Assembly (NCBI GenBank): GCA_023415055.1
Contig: JAEZLZ010000147.1
Location: forward strand, 1-50,909
Source: Bacillota bacterium
GTDB lineage: Bacteria > Bacillota > Clostridia > Lachnospirales > Lachnospiraceae
Length of the DNA stretch: 50,909 nt
Direction: 5' to 3'
Shown here piece after piece: positions 24,784-32,943 of the stretch. Each line of letters begins with the position of its first letter. The first letter of the stretch is position 1. Made by a program: the position numbers and the translations under genes. A model generated the notes under the pieces. That model saw nothing but the letters and a program-made list of their open reading frames with translations. It had not been told where the DNA came from and did no database searches.

Positions 24784-24800
24784 TGTGCCCACCGGGCACA
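24784..24800. repeat. GCCC-ACC-GGGC hairpin in the lct leader
   Basis: TGTGCCCACCGGGCACA is a perfect 7-bp stem with a three-base loop, about 35 bases before lctP. The same hairpin trails the terminators at 29953 and 34842. Here it lies in the transcribed leader between promoter and lctP; only a weak stem (GCAA/TTGC) precedes it, so a terminator role is uncertain. Confidence 0.6.
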
Positions 24801-24860
24801 CGGAGAAGAAGCAAGTAGTTGCATTACTCTGATTTTCTATTGAAGAATAACAAATCTACA

Positions 24861-24877
24861 AATTGGTACTACCAATT
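24861..24877. promoter_or_regulatory. LldR/GntR-type operator 1
   Basis: AATTGGTACTACCAATT is a perfect 17-base palindrome built on TTGGT...ACCAA, close to operators of the lactate regulator LldR and to the GT-N3-AC pattern of the FadR subfamily. It lies about 110 bases before lctP, downstream of the promoter at 25030. Confidence 0.8.
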
Positions 24878-25002
24878 TTTTTTCGGTAAAAGAAATGTTG
24901 CATATTCATCTGACTCAACCATCCTGACGATTCAAAATCATTATCTGCAGTATAAGGATTCACTTTCGTAGGAATAGTTTTGTTATGATTATGCAACACT
25001 AA

Positions 25003-25019
25003 AATTGGTAGGACCACTT
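25003..25019. promoter_or_regulatory. LldR/GntR-type operator 2, overlapping the start site
   Basis: AATTGGTAGGACCACTT keeps the TTGGT-N3-ACCA core. It starts right after the expected transcription start of the lct promoter and is 142 bases (centre to centre) from operator 1. Paired operators at such distance occur for E. coli LldR, where looping has been proposed. Confidence 0.75.
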
Positions 25020-25029
25020 AGTAAGTTTT

Positions 25030-25058
25030 ATTATACTTACCTTCTTGAGCAATGTCAA
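25030..25058 (-). promoter_or_regulatory. Consensus promoter of the lactate operon
   Basis: Minus strand TTGACA (25058-25053), exactly 17 bases, TATAAT (25035-25030): a perfect vegetative promoter. It lies just behind the GntR gene and immediately ahead of operator 2, so tight repression by the GntR protein in the absence of lactate is expected. Confidence 0.9.
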
Positions 25059-25109
25059 CAAACGTCATTTTTTTAACAAATAGCACATACCGGAAATGGC
25101 AGTTATGTA

Positions 25110-25847
25110 CTATTTTCTAATTCGATCTTCGTTATCCCTCAGTTTTTCGTCAATTATACCAAAGTGCTTATTTATCGCCTCATAAGCCAGATTCTTATCC
25201 CTGCTTACGAGGCTTTTCATCATGTCATTATGAGCTTCCTGCAGGATAATTTTACTATCCGGGGAGCTTAAAATTTCTCTGCGAAGATCGACTATAAATT
25301 GATCGATCAGATCCGATAAGGCTTGAAGGATATTCATGATGAGCACGTTTTGGGAAGCCGTAGCAATAGTATAATGCAGCTTTTTATCTAACAGGATATT
25401 ATTTTCCTCGGAGGTATGCTCAAGCTCGGCTACAACAGCGCTCAGTTCATTCACCTGAGCCTCGGTAATATTATCAATTGCCAGTAGCAAGGCCTGCATC
25501 TCCAGGCCACGACGCAGTTGACTGATCTGTTGATAATCGATCTGATTCAACAAAAACATCATTGACATAGATTCCATCAGATTATTCTCAAAGTTGCCGG
25601 TAAGATAATTCCCGGCTCCCTGCTGGCTTGAAATTACACCCATAATATCCAGAGTCCGTATGGCCTCACGAACGGAATTGCGGCTGATTCCCAACAGCCC
25701 GGACAGCTCACGTTCCGCCGGCAGCTTACTGCCTGAGGTGAGTTTTCCTTCCCGTATCTCCTGTTTGATATAATCAATTACCTTTGTGTAGGATTTCTGT
25801 TGTAATACCTTCTCTTCCGTCATATCTCCCACAATAACTTCCTCCAT
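25110..25847 (-). CDS. GntR-family regulator, FadR/LldR subfamily, probable lactate regulator
   Basis: A 245-residue repressor. The N-terminal winged helix (about 18-80) has KLPAERELSGLLGISRNSVREAIRTLD, and the C-terminal all-helical FCD ligand domain (about 95-235) has LRRGLEMQALLLA and HYTIATASQN. LldR of this family responds to lactate. It directly precedes the lct operon, whose promoter carries two matching operators, so that role is likely. The ATG at 25847 lies four bases after the esterase stop codon. A GTG at 25832, eight bases behind GGAGG, is an equally good or better start and would shorten it by five residues. Confidence 0.9.
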   Translation of the reverse strand: MEEVIVGDMTEEKVLQQKSYTKVIDYIKQEIREGKLTSGSKLPAERELSGLLGISRNSVREAIRTLDIMGVISSQQGAGNYLTGNFENNLMESMSMMFLLNQIDYQQISQLRRGLEMQALLLAIDNITEAQVNELSAVVAELEHTSEENNILLDKKLHYTIATASQNVLIMNILQALSDLIDQFIVDLRREILSSPDSKIILQEAHNDMMKSLVSRDKNLAYEAINKHFGIIDEKLRDNEDRIRK

Positions 25848-25850
25848 CGC

Positions 25851-26633
25851 CTATAAAGGCAGCCACTCCAATACTCTTTGTATCTTTTCATCCCAGTACT
25901 TCCATTGATGATCACCCGCAGACTCCTCATAAGTTAAGTCATAGCCTAATTCGGACAAGGTTTTCTTTGCTGTTTGATTCTGTTCATAAAGGAAATCCTC
26001 AGTTCCGCACCAGATATAGACCTTGGGAAGAGGCTTGTTGCTTTCCTTCAGTCTTTTTGCAACTGCCATCAGATCCTCGTCAGAGCCCACCATCTCCTCT
26101 AATGAACCGTAGATATTGCGGAATACATCGCTCGGGTCATTAATTGCTCCACTCCTTAAGCTTTCCGTCATATCCAGCGCACCGGAGAGACAAGCGACGG
26201 CTCCGAAGGTCTCGGATGCACGTAGTCCCAGCTTAAGTGCACCATATCCTCCCATGGAGAGACCTGCTGCAAAGGTTTCCTCTCTGCGATCCGACATATT
26301 GGGGAAAAACTCACGACAGATACGCGGCAGCTCCTCGGAGATAAAGGTCCAATACTTTAAGCCATATTTCATATCCGTATAAAAGCTAAGATGTACCGTT
26401 GGCATAACTACAGCAATTCCCAGCTCGCTAACATAACGTTCGATTGAGGTTCTTCTCTGCCAGATCGTATGATCATCACTCATTCCATGGAGAAGATAAA
26501 GAACCGGATATTTGCCATCCTTCCGATTTCCCTCCATACCAATCTGCCCCTTCGTGCTCTGAGGTAATATTACATCCATGTTCATACACATTCCTAAGAC
26601 TTCCGAAAAAAAGTTTACATGTAATAATGCCAT
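25851..26633 (-). CDS. Esterase D / tributyrin esterase-like alpha/beta hydrolase
   Basis: A 260-residue cytoplasmic hydrolase of the putative esterase (EstD/EstA) family. The nucleophile elbow GLSMGGYGAL places Ser at 126. LYLLHGMSDDHTIW (about 46-59) is the oxyanion region, and acid and base are likely in CGTEDFLYEQ and SAGDHQWKYW near the C-terminus. Relatives hydrolyse short-chain acyl esters, S-formylglutathione or acetylated sugars; the exact substrate is not deducible. It lies four bases upstream of the GntR gene, so the two may be transcribed together. Confidence 0.85.
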   Translation of the reverse strand: MALLHVNFFSEVLGMCMNMDVILPQSTKGQIGMEGNRKDGKYPVLYLLHGMSDDHTIWQRRTSIERYVSELGIAVVMPTVHLSFYTDMKYGLKYWTFISEELPRICREFFPNMSDRREETFAAGLSMGGYGALKLGLRASETFGAVACLSGALDMTESLRSGAINDPSDVFRNIYGSLEEMVGSDEDLMAVAKRLKESNKPLPKVYIWCGTEDFLYEQNQTAKKTLSELGYDLTYEESAGDHQWKYWDEKIQRVLEWLPL

Positions 26634-26707
26634 AATGTTCTCCTTTACCCTTCTCTTTTTTCTCTATTATATACCAACTTGTCCAACTCTGCCATACGAA
26701 ATGCACT

Positions 26708-26751
26708 AAACGATAGAAAGTACGCTTCGCGAACTTTCTATTGTCATGAAT
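26708..26751. repeat. 44-base hairpin repeat, copy 1
   Basis: It starts AAACGATAGAAAG and ends CTTTCTATTGTCATGAAT, with a palindromic centre (ACGCTTCGCGAA). The ATAGAAAG/CTTTCTAT arms pair. Near-identical copies are at 49470 and 49529. It lies between the divergent esterase and corA genes, just before the corA promoter. Confidence 0.85.
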
Positions 26752-26761
26752 GAGAGCAACT

Positions 26762-26790
26762 TTGACAAAGAATGGAATTATGGATATAAT
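26762..26790 (+). promoter_or_regulatory. Consensus promoter of corA
   Basis: TTGACA (26762-26767), 17 bases, TATAAT (26785-26790): a perfect vegetative promoter, about 60 bases before the corA start codon. Confidence 0.9.
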
Positions 26791-26852
26791 AAAACAGAAT
26801 GAGTACATTACGAATCTATATCTCAACTCAATTCATGGAAAGGAGCCTTATC

Positions 26853-27788
26853 ATGTTCTATCAGATTAAGGATGAGATTTCAAAAATAAAAATAAAAGAT
26901 ATTAATCCGGATTGCCTGACAGTTGGTATGATTACCTTAGAGGAGCTGGAAAACAATTATCACTTGTTCGGTTTCTCGAGCTTAACCGTGGAGGAATGCA
27001 GGAATGATACCCAACGCCTGCATGGCACTTTAAATTCTTATTATGATTATCTGTTTGGTGTGATTACCGCAATTAATCCGGGGCAATTCATCCGGATACA
27101 GGATCGAATCGCGATCTACATCAAGAAGAAGCTCCTGATCATCGTCATCATCGAGGATAAGGATGAAAGCACAAAGCTAAAGCTTCTGGATCTTTTAGAT
27201 CATCTGAACCCGGCTAAGTTGTCGCTGGAGCGATTAATCTTCAACTTTTTGGAGCGCTTCATAACAGAGGATAATTCTCTGTTGGCAGAGATTGAAGCTG
27301 ACATCAGTGCCCATGAGGATAAGATCAATGAGCGAAATCTCAGTAAAGATTTTAATTATCAAATTACTGAGATTCGAAAGAAATTGATTCTTCTTGATAA
27401 TTACTACCAGCAGTTTGTTGCAATCGGAGAAGAGCTGGAGGAAAACGCACTTGACATCTTCGAGGAAGAGAACCTACATTATTTTGGGATCTTTTCGAGC
27501 AGAGCTACCAGGTTGAGCAACAATACGCGCATGCTGCAGGAATATAGTATTCACATAAGGGAATCCTATCACGCTCAGTTGGATAACGATATGAACCAGA
27601 CCATGAAAGTGTTCACCGTTGTGACAACCGTCTTTTTACCCTTAACCCTGATTGTCGGCTGGTATGGAATGAATTTCACCACCATGCCTGAATTAACCTG
27701 GCGCTACGGCTACCTTTATGTTACTTTACTTAGTATTATTATAGCTATTTTGTGTTACCTTTTCTTCAAGAAGAAAAAATTTATGTAG
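26853..27788 (+). CDS. corA: CorA-family divalent metal ion transporter
   Basis: A 311-residue protein. A long acidic, helical cytoplasmic domain (1-245) is followed by two C-terminal membrane spans separated by the hallmark YGMN loop (GWYGMNFTTMPE). CorA proteins form pentameric channels for magnesium, and some carry cobalt, nickel or zinc. The C-terminal KKKKF tail is typical. The start at 26853 follows AAGGAG by seven bases; the longer frame from 26799 has no ribosome site and begins next to the promoter -10. Monocistronic between a consensus promoter and a strong hairpin. Confidence 0.92.
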   Translation: MFYQIKDEISKIKIKDINPDCLTVGMITLEELENNYHLFGFSSLTVEECRNDTQRLHGTLNSYYDYLFGVITAINPGQFIRIQDRIAIYIKKKLLIIVIIEDKDESTKLKLLDLLDHLNPAKLSLERLIFNFLERFITEDNSLLAEIEADISAHEDKINERNLSKDFNYQITEIRKKLILLDNYYQQFVAIGEELEENALDIFEEENLHYFGIFSSRATRLSNNTRMLQEYSIHIRESYHAQLDNDMNQTMKVFTVVTTVFLPLTLIVGWYGMNFTTMPELTWRYGYLYVTLLSIIIAILCYLFFKKKKFM

Positions 27789-27856
27789 CAATCTAATGTA
27801 TTACAATATAAAATCCCCAAAAATATAGAGGCATAGCAAAACATAATCTCACAATT

Positions 27857-27902
27857 GAGGGAAAGATAACATGCATCCCGGAATGCATGTTATCTTTCCC
27901 TC
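27857..27902. terminator. Strong hairpin between convergent corA and fbp
   Basis: A 20-bp perfect stem (27857-27876 and 27883-27902, GAGGGAAAGATAACATGCAT type) has a six-base loop. It lacks long T-runs but is placed to end both converging transcripts. Confidence 0.75.
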
Positions 27903-27907
27903 GACAT

Positions 27908-29920
27908 CTATGGTCTTTCTTTAATTAAACCCTTTCGGTAAGCCGCCAAAAGCTCCTCCAAATCTATGATCTGTGTCCTTAGCTCGCTGCCGATATCGGT
28001 ATCACCGACTCTCATTCTAGTCGCTTCCTTCTCCAGTACAATTCTGGTAGAGAGAATATCCCTCTCCTCTTCAATCGCTTTTTGCGCAGATTCAAAAGGC
28101 TCATGAGATACCAAAATTAAACCGTAGGAATTAAAAATCAAGGTATAACCGGCTATTCCGGTTTGCGCCTGATATGCCCTGGATAAACCGCCGTCAATGA
28201 CAAGAAGCTTACCGTTTGCTTTAATCGGGCTCTCCCCCTTCTTGATTTTTACCGGAACATGGCCGTTAATAATATGAGAGATCTTCGGATCCATCCCGAA
28301 TTCCTCAAAGATCATATTACAAAATGCTTCATCATTCTTTGCCTCGTAATAATAATTCTTCCTCTCGGTATGAGTCTCTTTGTCCTCGATAAGATAGCTT
28401 TCCAAGGTCGCCATCTTTTCTTTCCCAAAAAGCGGTGAATCCGGCCCACACCAGAGATACCACATCACATCCTCTGCATAGCGCTTCGCCTGTGGATCCG
28501 TATGATTAAAGTATGCCTCTCTTGCCAGTAGCTCCAACCGATCGAGATAGGCTTTCCCGGAATATTTCTCGCCATCCTCACTAAGGCATACCTTTTTAAA
28601 GGTCCCATCCTCCTTTAAGGGGATGCAGCCATGGTAGAGAAGGTTGGAATTATTCTTCAGGTACATGCTGCCGTTAGAATACAGAAAGCTGATATGCTTT
28701 TGCAGCTTCTCGCTTCCCAAAAATGAAGATTTTAACTTATCTATCAGCTCAAGTTCCTGTGTGCTTAGTTCATAGGGAGCATTGGGATTAATCGTAGGAA
28801 ATTCGCAATCCTTCAGAGGGTAGGTCTTCCCCTCCAGGCGGATCGTTCCCTTCTCATAATCAATCTTCTCAAGTAAAAGTCTGTCTGCAAGATCAAAATA
28901 AGGACGCCGTTTGATGATCTGTCCCTCCAGCTTAAGCTGTAATACACTGATTGCCTTATGCATCTGGGATAAGAGTGTCAGCTCATTTTCGGCGATGGGC
29001 TTATCCTTCTCGGTAATCGGTCGAAAGCAATCACAAGCTTCCTCCCTGTAATATTGCATCGCAAAAGTAGCCAGGGGAAGAAGATTGATTCCATAGCTGT
29101 CCTCAATTGTGCTTAGATTCGCATACCTGACGCTGTTTCTTAGTACAGTCGCAATACAGGCTTCATTGCCTGCTGCGGCACCCATCCACAGGATGTCATG
29201 ATTTCCCCATTGGATATCCACAGAATGATAAGTTATCAACGTATCCATAACCCGATCTGCTCCCGGCCCCCGGTCAAAGATATCACCCAGTATATGAAGA
29301 TGATCGATTACCATTCTTTGAATCAGCTTCGATAATGCAATTATAAATTCATTTGCTCTTCCGATGCGTATAATCGTTAAGATAATCTCACTATAATATT
29401 TTTCCTTATCCAGCAGCTGTGCCTGCTCATGCAAAAGCTCCTCCATAATGTAAGCAAAATCCTTCGGCAAAGCCTTTCTCACCTTGGATCTGGTATATTT
29501 TGAGGAGACATACCGGCAGATCTCCACCAATCGATACAGGGTGATTCTATACCAATCCGGCGTATTCTCTCCGGCTTTTGTGATCAGGTCCAGCTTCTGC
29601 TCCGGATAGTAGATTAAGGTGGCAAGCCCTTTCCTCTCCTTCTCACTCATGGTTTTGCCAAAAAGATCAAAGATCTTACTCTTAATCACTCCTGAGCCGT
29701 TTCGCAGGACATGATGGAAGGACTCATCCTCCCCATGGATATCCGAGAGAAAATGCTCCGTTCCCTTCGGAAGATTTAGAATTGCCTGCAGATTGATAAT
29801 TTCCGTGCACGCCGAAGCAATCGTTGGGTATTGCTTAGAAAGCAGCCTCAGATATTTTAATTCTTCTTCATTCGCATTTAACATATCCTTATCTGTCATG
29901 TGGTTTTCTTTCTGGTTCAT
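27908..29920 (-). CDS. fbp: Fructose-1,6-bisphosphatase class III
   Basis: At 670 residues this matches the class III enzyme of Firmicutes (B. subtilis Fbp, about 671). Metallophosphatase motifs are seen in order: FLSDIHGEDESF (about 52-63), HILGDIFDRGPGADRV (about 203-218), WGNHDILWMG and, near the C-terminus, INGHVPVK and the LLVIDGG segment. It hydrolyses fructose-1,6-bisphosphate to fructose-6-phosphate in gluconeogenesis, needed for growth on lactate or amino acids. Start: GGAG lies 10-12 bases before the ATG at 29920; an in-frame ATG at 29899 is less well supported. It stands alone on the minus strand. Confidence 0.95.
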   Translation of the reverse strand: MNQKENHMTDKDMLNANEEELKYLRLLSKQYPTIASACTEIINLQAILNLPKGTEHFLSDIHGEDESFHHVLRNGSGVIKSKIFDLFGKTMSEKERKGLATLIYYPEQKLDLITKAGENTPDWYRITLYRLVEICRYVSSKYTRSKVRKALPKDFAYIMEELLHEQAQLLDKEKYYSEIILTIIRIGRANEFIIALSKLIQRMVIDHLHILGDIFDRGPGADRVMDTLITYHSVDIQWGNHDILWMGAAAGNEACIATVLRNSVRYANLSTIEDSYGINLLPLATFAMQYYREEACDCFRPITEKDKPIAENELTLLSQMHKAISVLQLKLEGQIIKRRPYFDLADRLLLEKIDYEKGTIRLEGKTYPLKDCEFPTINPNAPYELSTQELELIDKLKSSFLGSEKLQKHISFLYSNGSMYLKNNSNLLYHGCIPLKEDGTFKKVCLSEDGEKYSGKAYLDRLELLAREAYFNHTDPQAKRYAEDVMWYLWCGPDSPLFGKEKMATLESYLIEDKETHTERKNYYYEAKNDEAFCNMIFEEFGMDPKISHIINGHVPVKIKKGESPIKANGKLLVIDGGLSRAYQAQTGIAGYTLIFNSYGLILVSHEPFESAQKAIEEERDILSTRIVLEKEATRMRVGDTDIGSELRTQIIDLEELLAAYRKGLIKERP

Positions 29921-29952
29921 AATTAATACATCTCCATTGATTCACGTTTTAA

Positions 29953-30010
29953 GTGCCCGCCCATGGCGGGCAAACCACAAAAAGGGCAAGCAGCATTTGC
30001 TGCATTGCCC
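29953..30010 (-). terminator. Terminator with trailing GC hairpin
   Basis: Minus strand: GGGCAA...TTGCCC stem-loop (30010-29984, with an internal GCAGC/GCTGC), TTTTTGTGG, then a second hairpin GCCCGC-CATGG-GCGGGC (29971-29955). It ends the phosphoribosyltransferase gene. Same design as 34842 and 12431. Confidence 0.85.
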
Positions 30011-30076
30011 TCTGATATTTATATATAAAACTTACATGTAATTAACATATCTTCCATACTTCTCCATAAATCAGGT

Positions 30077-30718
30077 CTACAGCTTCATATATCCGTTGCC
30101 GTTAACGATGGCTTCTAACCTCTGATTTGCCTTACACATCGGACATTCTCCGATACTGTAGCTCTTATAGTCCGGGATATCCTTCGTTCTAAAGATTGAG
30201 TGTACCACAATATTATCGATCTTATCTACCGCGCTGAAGATTGCACTGATTCCCTGGACAATTCCGCCATAATACTGGATGCAATCGAGGCTTCTGCGAA
30301 GTGTATCACCGGTGGTTGCAGAAGCAGCAAGCAATAGGATATTCTTACTGTATACTGCAGGCTGGTTATTGTTATGGAAGATCATCTGTCCGTTGGTATT
30401 AAACTCCGGTGTAATGACGTAGATTGTCTGGTGCATATTCATAGAACCGACCCCCGCAGCGGTCAATTCCTGTGCCAAAAAAGCGCCCAATACCTCACAG
30501 CCATCCAGGCATACGATTGTATCAACGATTGTGCTGTTAACATACTGCTTCGATAAAATCCTCGCTGCTTCGTGAGCTTCGCTGATACGCGTCTTCATCG
30601 TCGTCAGGTCAATATACTGGTTGATGTGGGAGTTACTGGTTGCAAAATGCCCAGGAATAATTTTCATTGCAATTTTCTTATTCATAGGTGCATAAATCTT
30701 AATTGCTCTACTTTCCAT
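30077..30718 (-). CDS. Phosphoribosyltransferase-like protein
   Basis: A 213-residue protein with a type I phosphoribosyltransferase-like fold. The segment KNILLLAASATTGDTLRRSLDC (about 130-151) corresponds to the PRPP-binding loop region, and IVCLDGCEVLGAFLAQEL (about 68-85) to an upstream beta-alpha unit. The C-terminus ends with a Cys-X2-Cys (ECPMCKANQRLEAI) that may bind metal. It resembles orotate phosphoribosyltransferase-like proteins of clostridia, but the acidic pair usually in the PRPP loop is not obvious, so activity is uncertain. The start at 30718 follows AGGGGGC; the longer ORF from 30781 lacks support. Monocistronic, ended by the hairpin pair at 29953. Confidence 0.7.
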   Translation of the reverse strand: MESRAIKIYAPMNKKIAMKIIPGHFATSNSHINQYIDLTTMKTRISEAHEAARILSKQYVNSTIVDTIVCLDGCEVLGAFLAQELTAAGVGSMNMHQTIYVITPEFNTNGQMIFHNNNQPAVYSKNILLLAASATTGDTLRRSLDCIQYYGGIVQGISAIFSAVDKIDNIVVHSIFRTKDIPDYKSYSIGECPMCKANQRLEAIVNGNGYMKL

Positions 30719-30940
30719 CGAATTGCCCCCTTCATATACAAATCTGCATCGTTTTGTTCCGTAACACGTAAACCTTCTCAATATACATTATCTTTGCATT
30801 TTTATAATTTTATTATAAACCAATTTTTTGCCATAGGCAAGGTATTCCTGATCCATATATTCTCCACTTCTGTGCTGCTATTTACACATCGTGAAGCATT
30901 GAATCATTTTTCACTCTTTCCCAATGACAAAAAAAGCAGT

Positions 30941-30960
30941 TCTGTGATATAAGTCACAGA
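30941..30960. promoter_or_regulatory. Crp/Fnr-type palindromic site
   Basis: TCTGTGATATAAGTCACAGA is a perfect 7+7 palindrome and contains TGTGA-N6-TCACA, the consensus of the Crp/Fnr superfamily. It sits in the 397-base gap between the phosphoribosyltransferase gene and the GltD-like gene, about 155 bases before the latter. A Crp/Fnr regulator is encoded at 44908. The rest of the gap is A/T-rich with no gene that I can see. Confidence 0.65.
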
Positions 30961-31115
30961 CATAAGCCTCCGTTCAAATTATTCTATGATAAGTCAAAAT
31001 TATTACAGTAAGATTCCTATAACAAAGGTACAATTGTGTCTAAGTTATATATCTTTAATACAATCAAAATAAGACAAATGTATCCTTATAGCGATAGGGA
31101 AGGAAGGTAGAAAAA

Positions 31116-32357
31116 ATGTCAGATATCGTTATTTCCGAGGCAAAAAGATGCCTGCAATGCAAGAAGCCTTTATGTAAGATGGGATGCCCGGTTAATACTC
31201 CCTTTAATGATGTAGTTAAACTTTTACTGGAGGGAAGCATCGTCGATGCAGGCGAGCTTTTGTTCGGTAACAACCCGTTATCCATCATCTGTTCCCTGGT
31301 ATGTCCCCACGAAAAGCAATGTGAGGGCAGCTGCGTGCTCGGAAAAAAGGGTGACCCGATTAAGGTCGGTATGGTCGAAAACTATATCTCGGACTATTAT
31401 ATCAATTTTGTAGATGTAAAGCCTGAGATTAACCATAAGAAAAAGGTAGCCATCGTAGGTTCCGGTCCCGCCGGCATCACCATTGCCATCCTGCTAGCCA
31501 CCCGCGGTTATGATATTACTGTCTTTGAGGCTCATGACAAAATCGGTGGTGTACTGCGTTATGGTATTCCGGAGTTTCGTTTACCTAAAGCGCTTTTGGA
31601 CAAATTGAGAGATAAACTGGTAGATATGGGTGTCAAGATTCGTCCGAATACACTCATCGGTCCCACAATTACCATAGATCATCTCTTTCGGGACGGCTAT
31701 CAGGCTGTCTTCATCGGAACCGGAGTGTGGAATCCAAAGGTTATGAACATCAAGGGCGAGACCCTGGGACATGTACATTATGCGATTGACTATCTAAAAA
31801 GCCCGGATGCATATAATCTAGGAAGAAAAGTCTGTGTCATTGGAGCCGGTAATGTGGCTATGGATGTAGCAAGAACAGCGATACGGCATGGCTCAAGAGA
31901 AGTTATTATAATGTACCGAAAGGGTGCCACCAGCATGGAAGCAGAGCCGCTGGAGGTAGAATATACAAAGCTTGACGGAGTAAAATTTCACTATTATCAA
32001 TCTCCTCTGGAAATTGTAGATGAGGGCGTCCGCTATATTCAGACTCGGGTTGTTGGTGCCGAGGAAAGCGGGAAGGAGATCGTCGAGGTCGTGGAAGGAA
32101 CGGAAAGTCTCCATACCTGCGATTCCGTAATCCTTGCTATTGGACAGAATCCAAGAAGAAATATCGTCAATAACTCTAAGGGTATTGACGTCAATCAACG
32201 AGGGCTGTTGGTAACCGATGATTGCGGACGTACGACAAGAGAAGGCGTTTTTGCTTCCGGCGATGTCGTTACCGGAGCTAAGACTGTCGTAGAGGCAGTC
32301 CGGGTATCAAAGATCGTTGCAGATGCGATCGAAGCTTATATCTGCAGTCTTGATTAG
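31116..32357 (+). CDS. GltD-like NAD(P)H-dependent flavoprotein oxidoreductase (stand-alone)
   Basis: A 413-residue relative of the small subunit of glutamate synthase. The N-terminal domain has two cysteine clusters for 4Fe-4S centres (CLQCKKPLCKMGCP, about 12-25, and CSLVCPHEKQCEGSC, about 59-73). It is followed by FAD-binding VAIVGSGPAGITIA (about 110-123) and NAD(P)-binding VCVIGAGNVAMDVARTA (about 235-251), with the FASGDVVTGAKTV ending. No gltB is adjacent, so it may feed electrons to a distant partner or be part of another complex such as an NfnB-type transhydrogenase. AGGAAGG precedes the ATG at 31116. A Crp/Fnr-like site lies upstream. Confidence 0.85.
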   Translation: MSDIVISEAKRCLQCKKPLCKMGCPVNTPFNDVVKLLLEGSIVDAGELLFGNNPLSIICSLVCPHEKQCEGSCVLGKKGDPIKVGMVENYISDYYINFVDVKPEINHKKKVAIVGSGPAGITIAILLATRGYDITVFEAHDKIGGVLRYGIPEFRLPKALLDKLRDKLVDMGVKIRPNTLIGPTITIDHLFRDGYQAVFIGTGVWNPKVMNIKGETLGHVHYAIDYLKSPDAYNLGRKVCVIGAGNVAMDVARTAIRHGSREVIIMYRKGATSMEAEPLEVEYTKLDGVKFHYYQSPLEIVDEGVRYIQTRVVGAEESGKEIVEVVEGTESLHTCDSVILAIGQNPRRNIVNNSKGIDVNQRGLLVTDDCGRTTREGVFASGDVVTGAKTVVEAVRVSKIVADAIEAYICSLD

Positions 32358-32419
32358 AATAAGGAATCGGCTTCTCATAATGGATTGTTTGCCGAACAAC
32401 TTATTGTCTTGTATGCCTA

Positions 32420-32445
32420 AAAATCGAACATTTATGTTCGATTTT
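32420..32445. terminator. Bidirectional terminator
   Basis: An 11-bp stem AAAATCGAACA/TGTTCGATTTT has a short loop and A/T runs on both sides. It lies between the GltD-like gene and the convergent ArsC-like gene. Confidence 0.8.
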
Positions 32446-32517
32446 ATCAAATTAAAAAGTAAGCCGTCCGGCAACCTGTGTGTGGGAAGCTTATTCCTCT
32501 TCCCTCTGACGTACAAT

Positions 32518-32874
32518 TTATTTTGCTGCAGCTCCTTCCCAGCTCTTCCATATCTCAGGCTGATAGCCTACCGTGGCCTGCTTTCCATTTCTTACAATCG
32601 GGGTGCAAAAAAGCTTTGGATTATCAAGAAGCTTTGCTTCCTGGTCCTCCGGTGATAAGTATTTTAATAAAGCCAATAAGTCCTTATCCTTTGACGCTTG
32701 ATTAATCAGTTGATCTATTCCTCCGACCGCCTGCTTTATACTATTAAATTCACCTTTGCTCATACCAAACTTCTCTACATCGATGGATTGAAACTTCACT
32801 CCTCGCTCCTTAAAATATCTTTCTGCTTTTTTGGTATCAAAAGATTTACCCGAGCCAAATATCTGTATGTTCAT
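32518..32874 (-). CDS. ArsC/Spx-like thioredoxin-fold protein lacking the N-terminal cysteine
   Basis: A 118-residue ArsC/Spx/YffB-type protein. The fold signature is MNIQIFGSGKSFDTKKAERYFKERG, then GGIDQLINQASK and the LLDNPKLFCTPIVRNGKQATVGYQ segment with the cis-Pro loop (TPIV). Arsenate reductases and Spx have a Cys or CXXC after the first strand; here that position reads GSGKS, so neither arsenate reduction nor the Spx redox switch is expected in the usual form. The only Cys is in KLFCTPI. Function unknown; an RNA-polymerase-interacting or redox-inactive relative is possible. It is convergent with the GltD-like gene. Confidence 0.8.
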   Translation of the reverse strand: MNIQIFGSGKSFDTKKAERYFKERGVKFQSIDVEKFGMSKGEFNSIKQAVGGIDQLINQASKDKDLLALLKYLSPEDQEAKLLDNPKLFCTPIVRNGKQATVGYQPEIWKSWEGAAAK

Positions 32875-32943
32875 GTCGTGTCTCCATTTCTTCTATGTAT
32901 TAATAGTTCCAATTAGGCAGAGGTTCTTTTCTTTCTCATCTTA

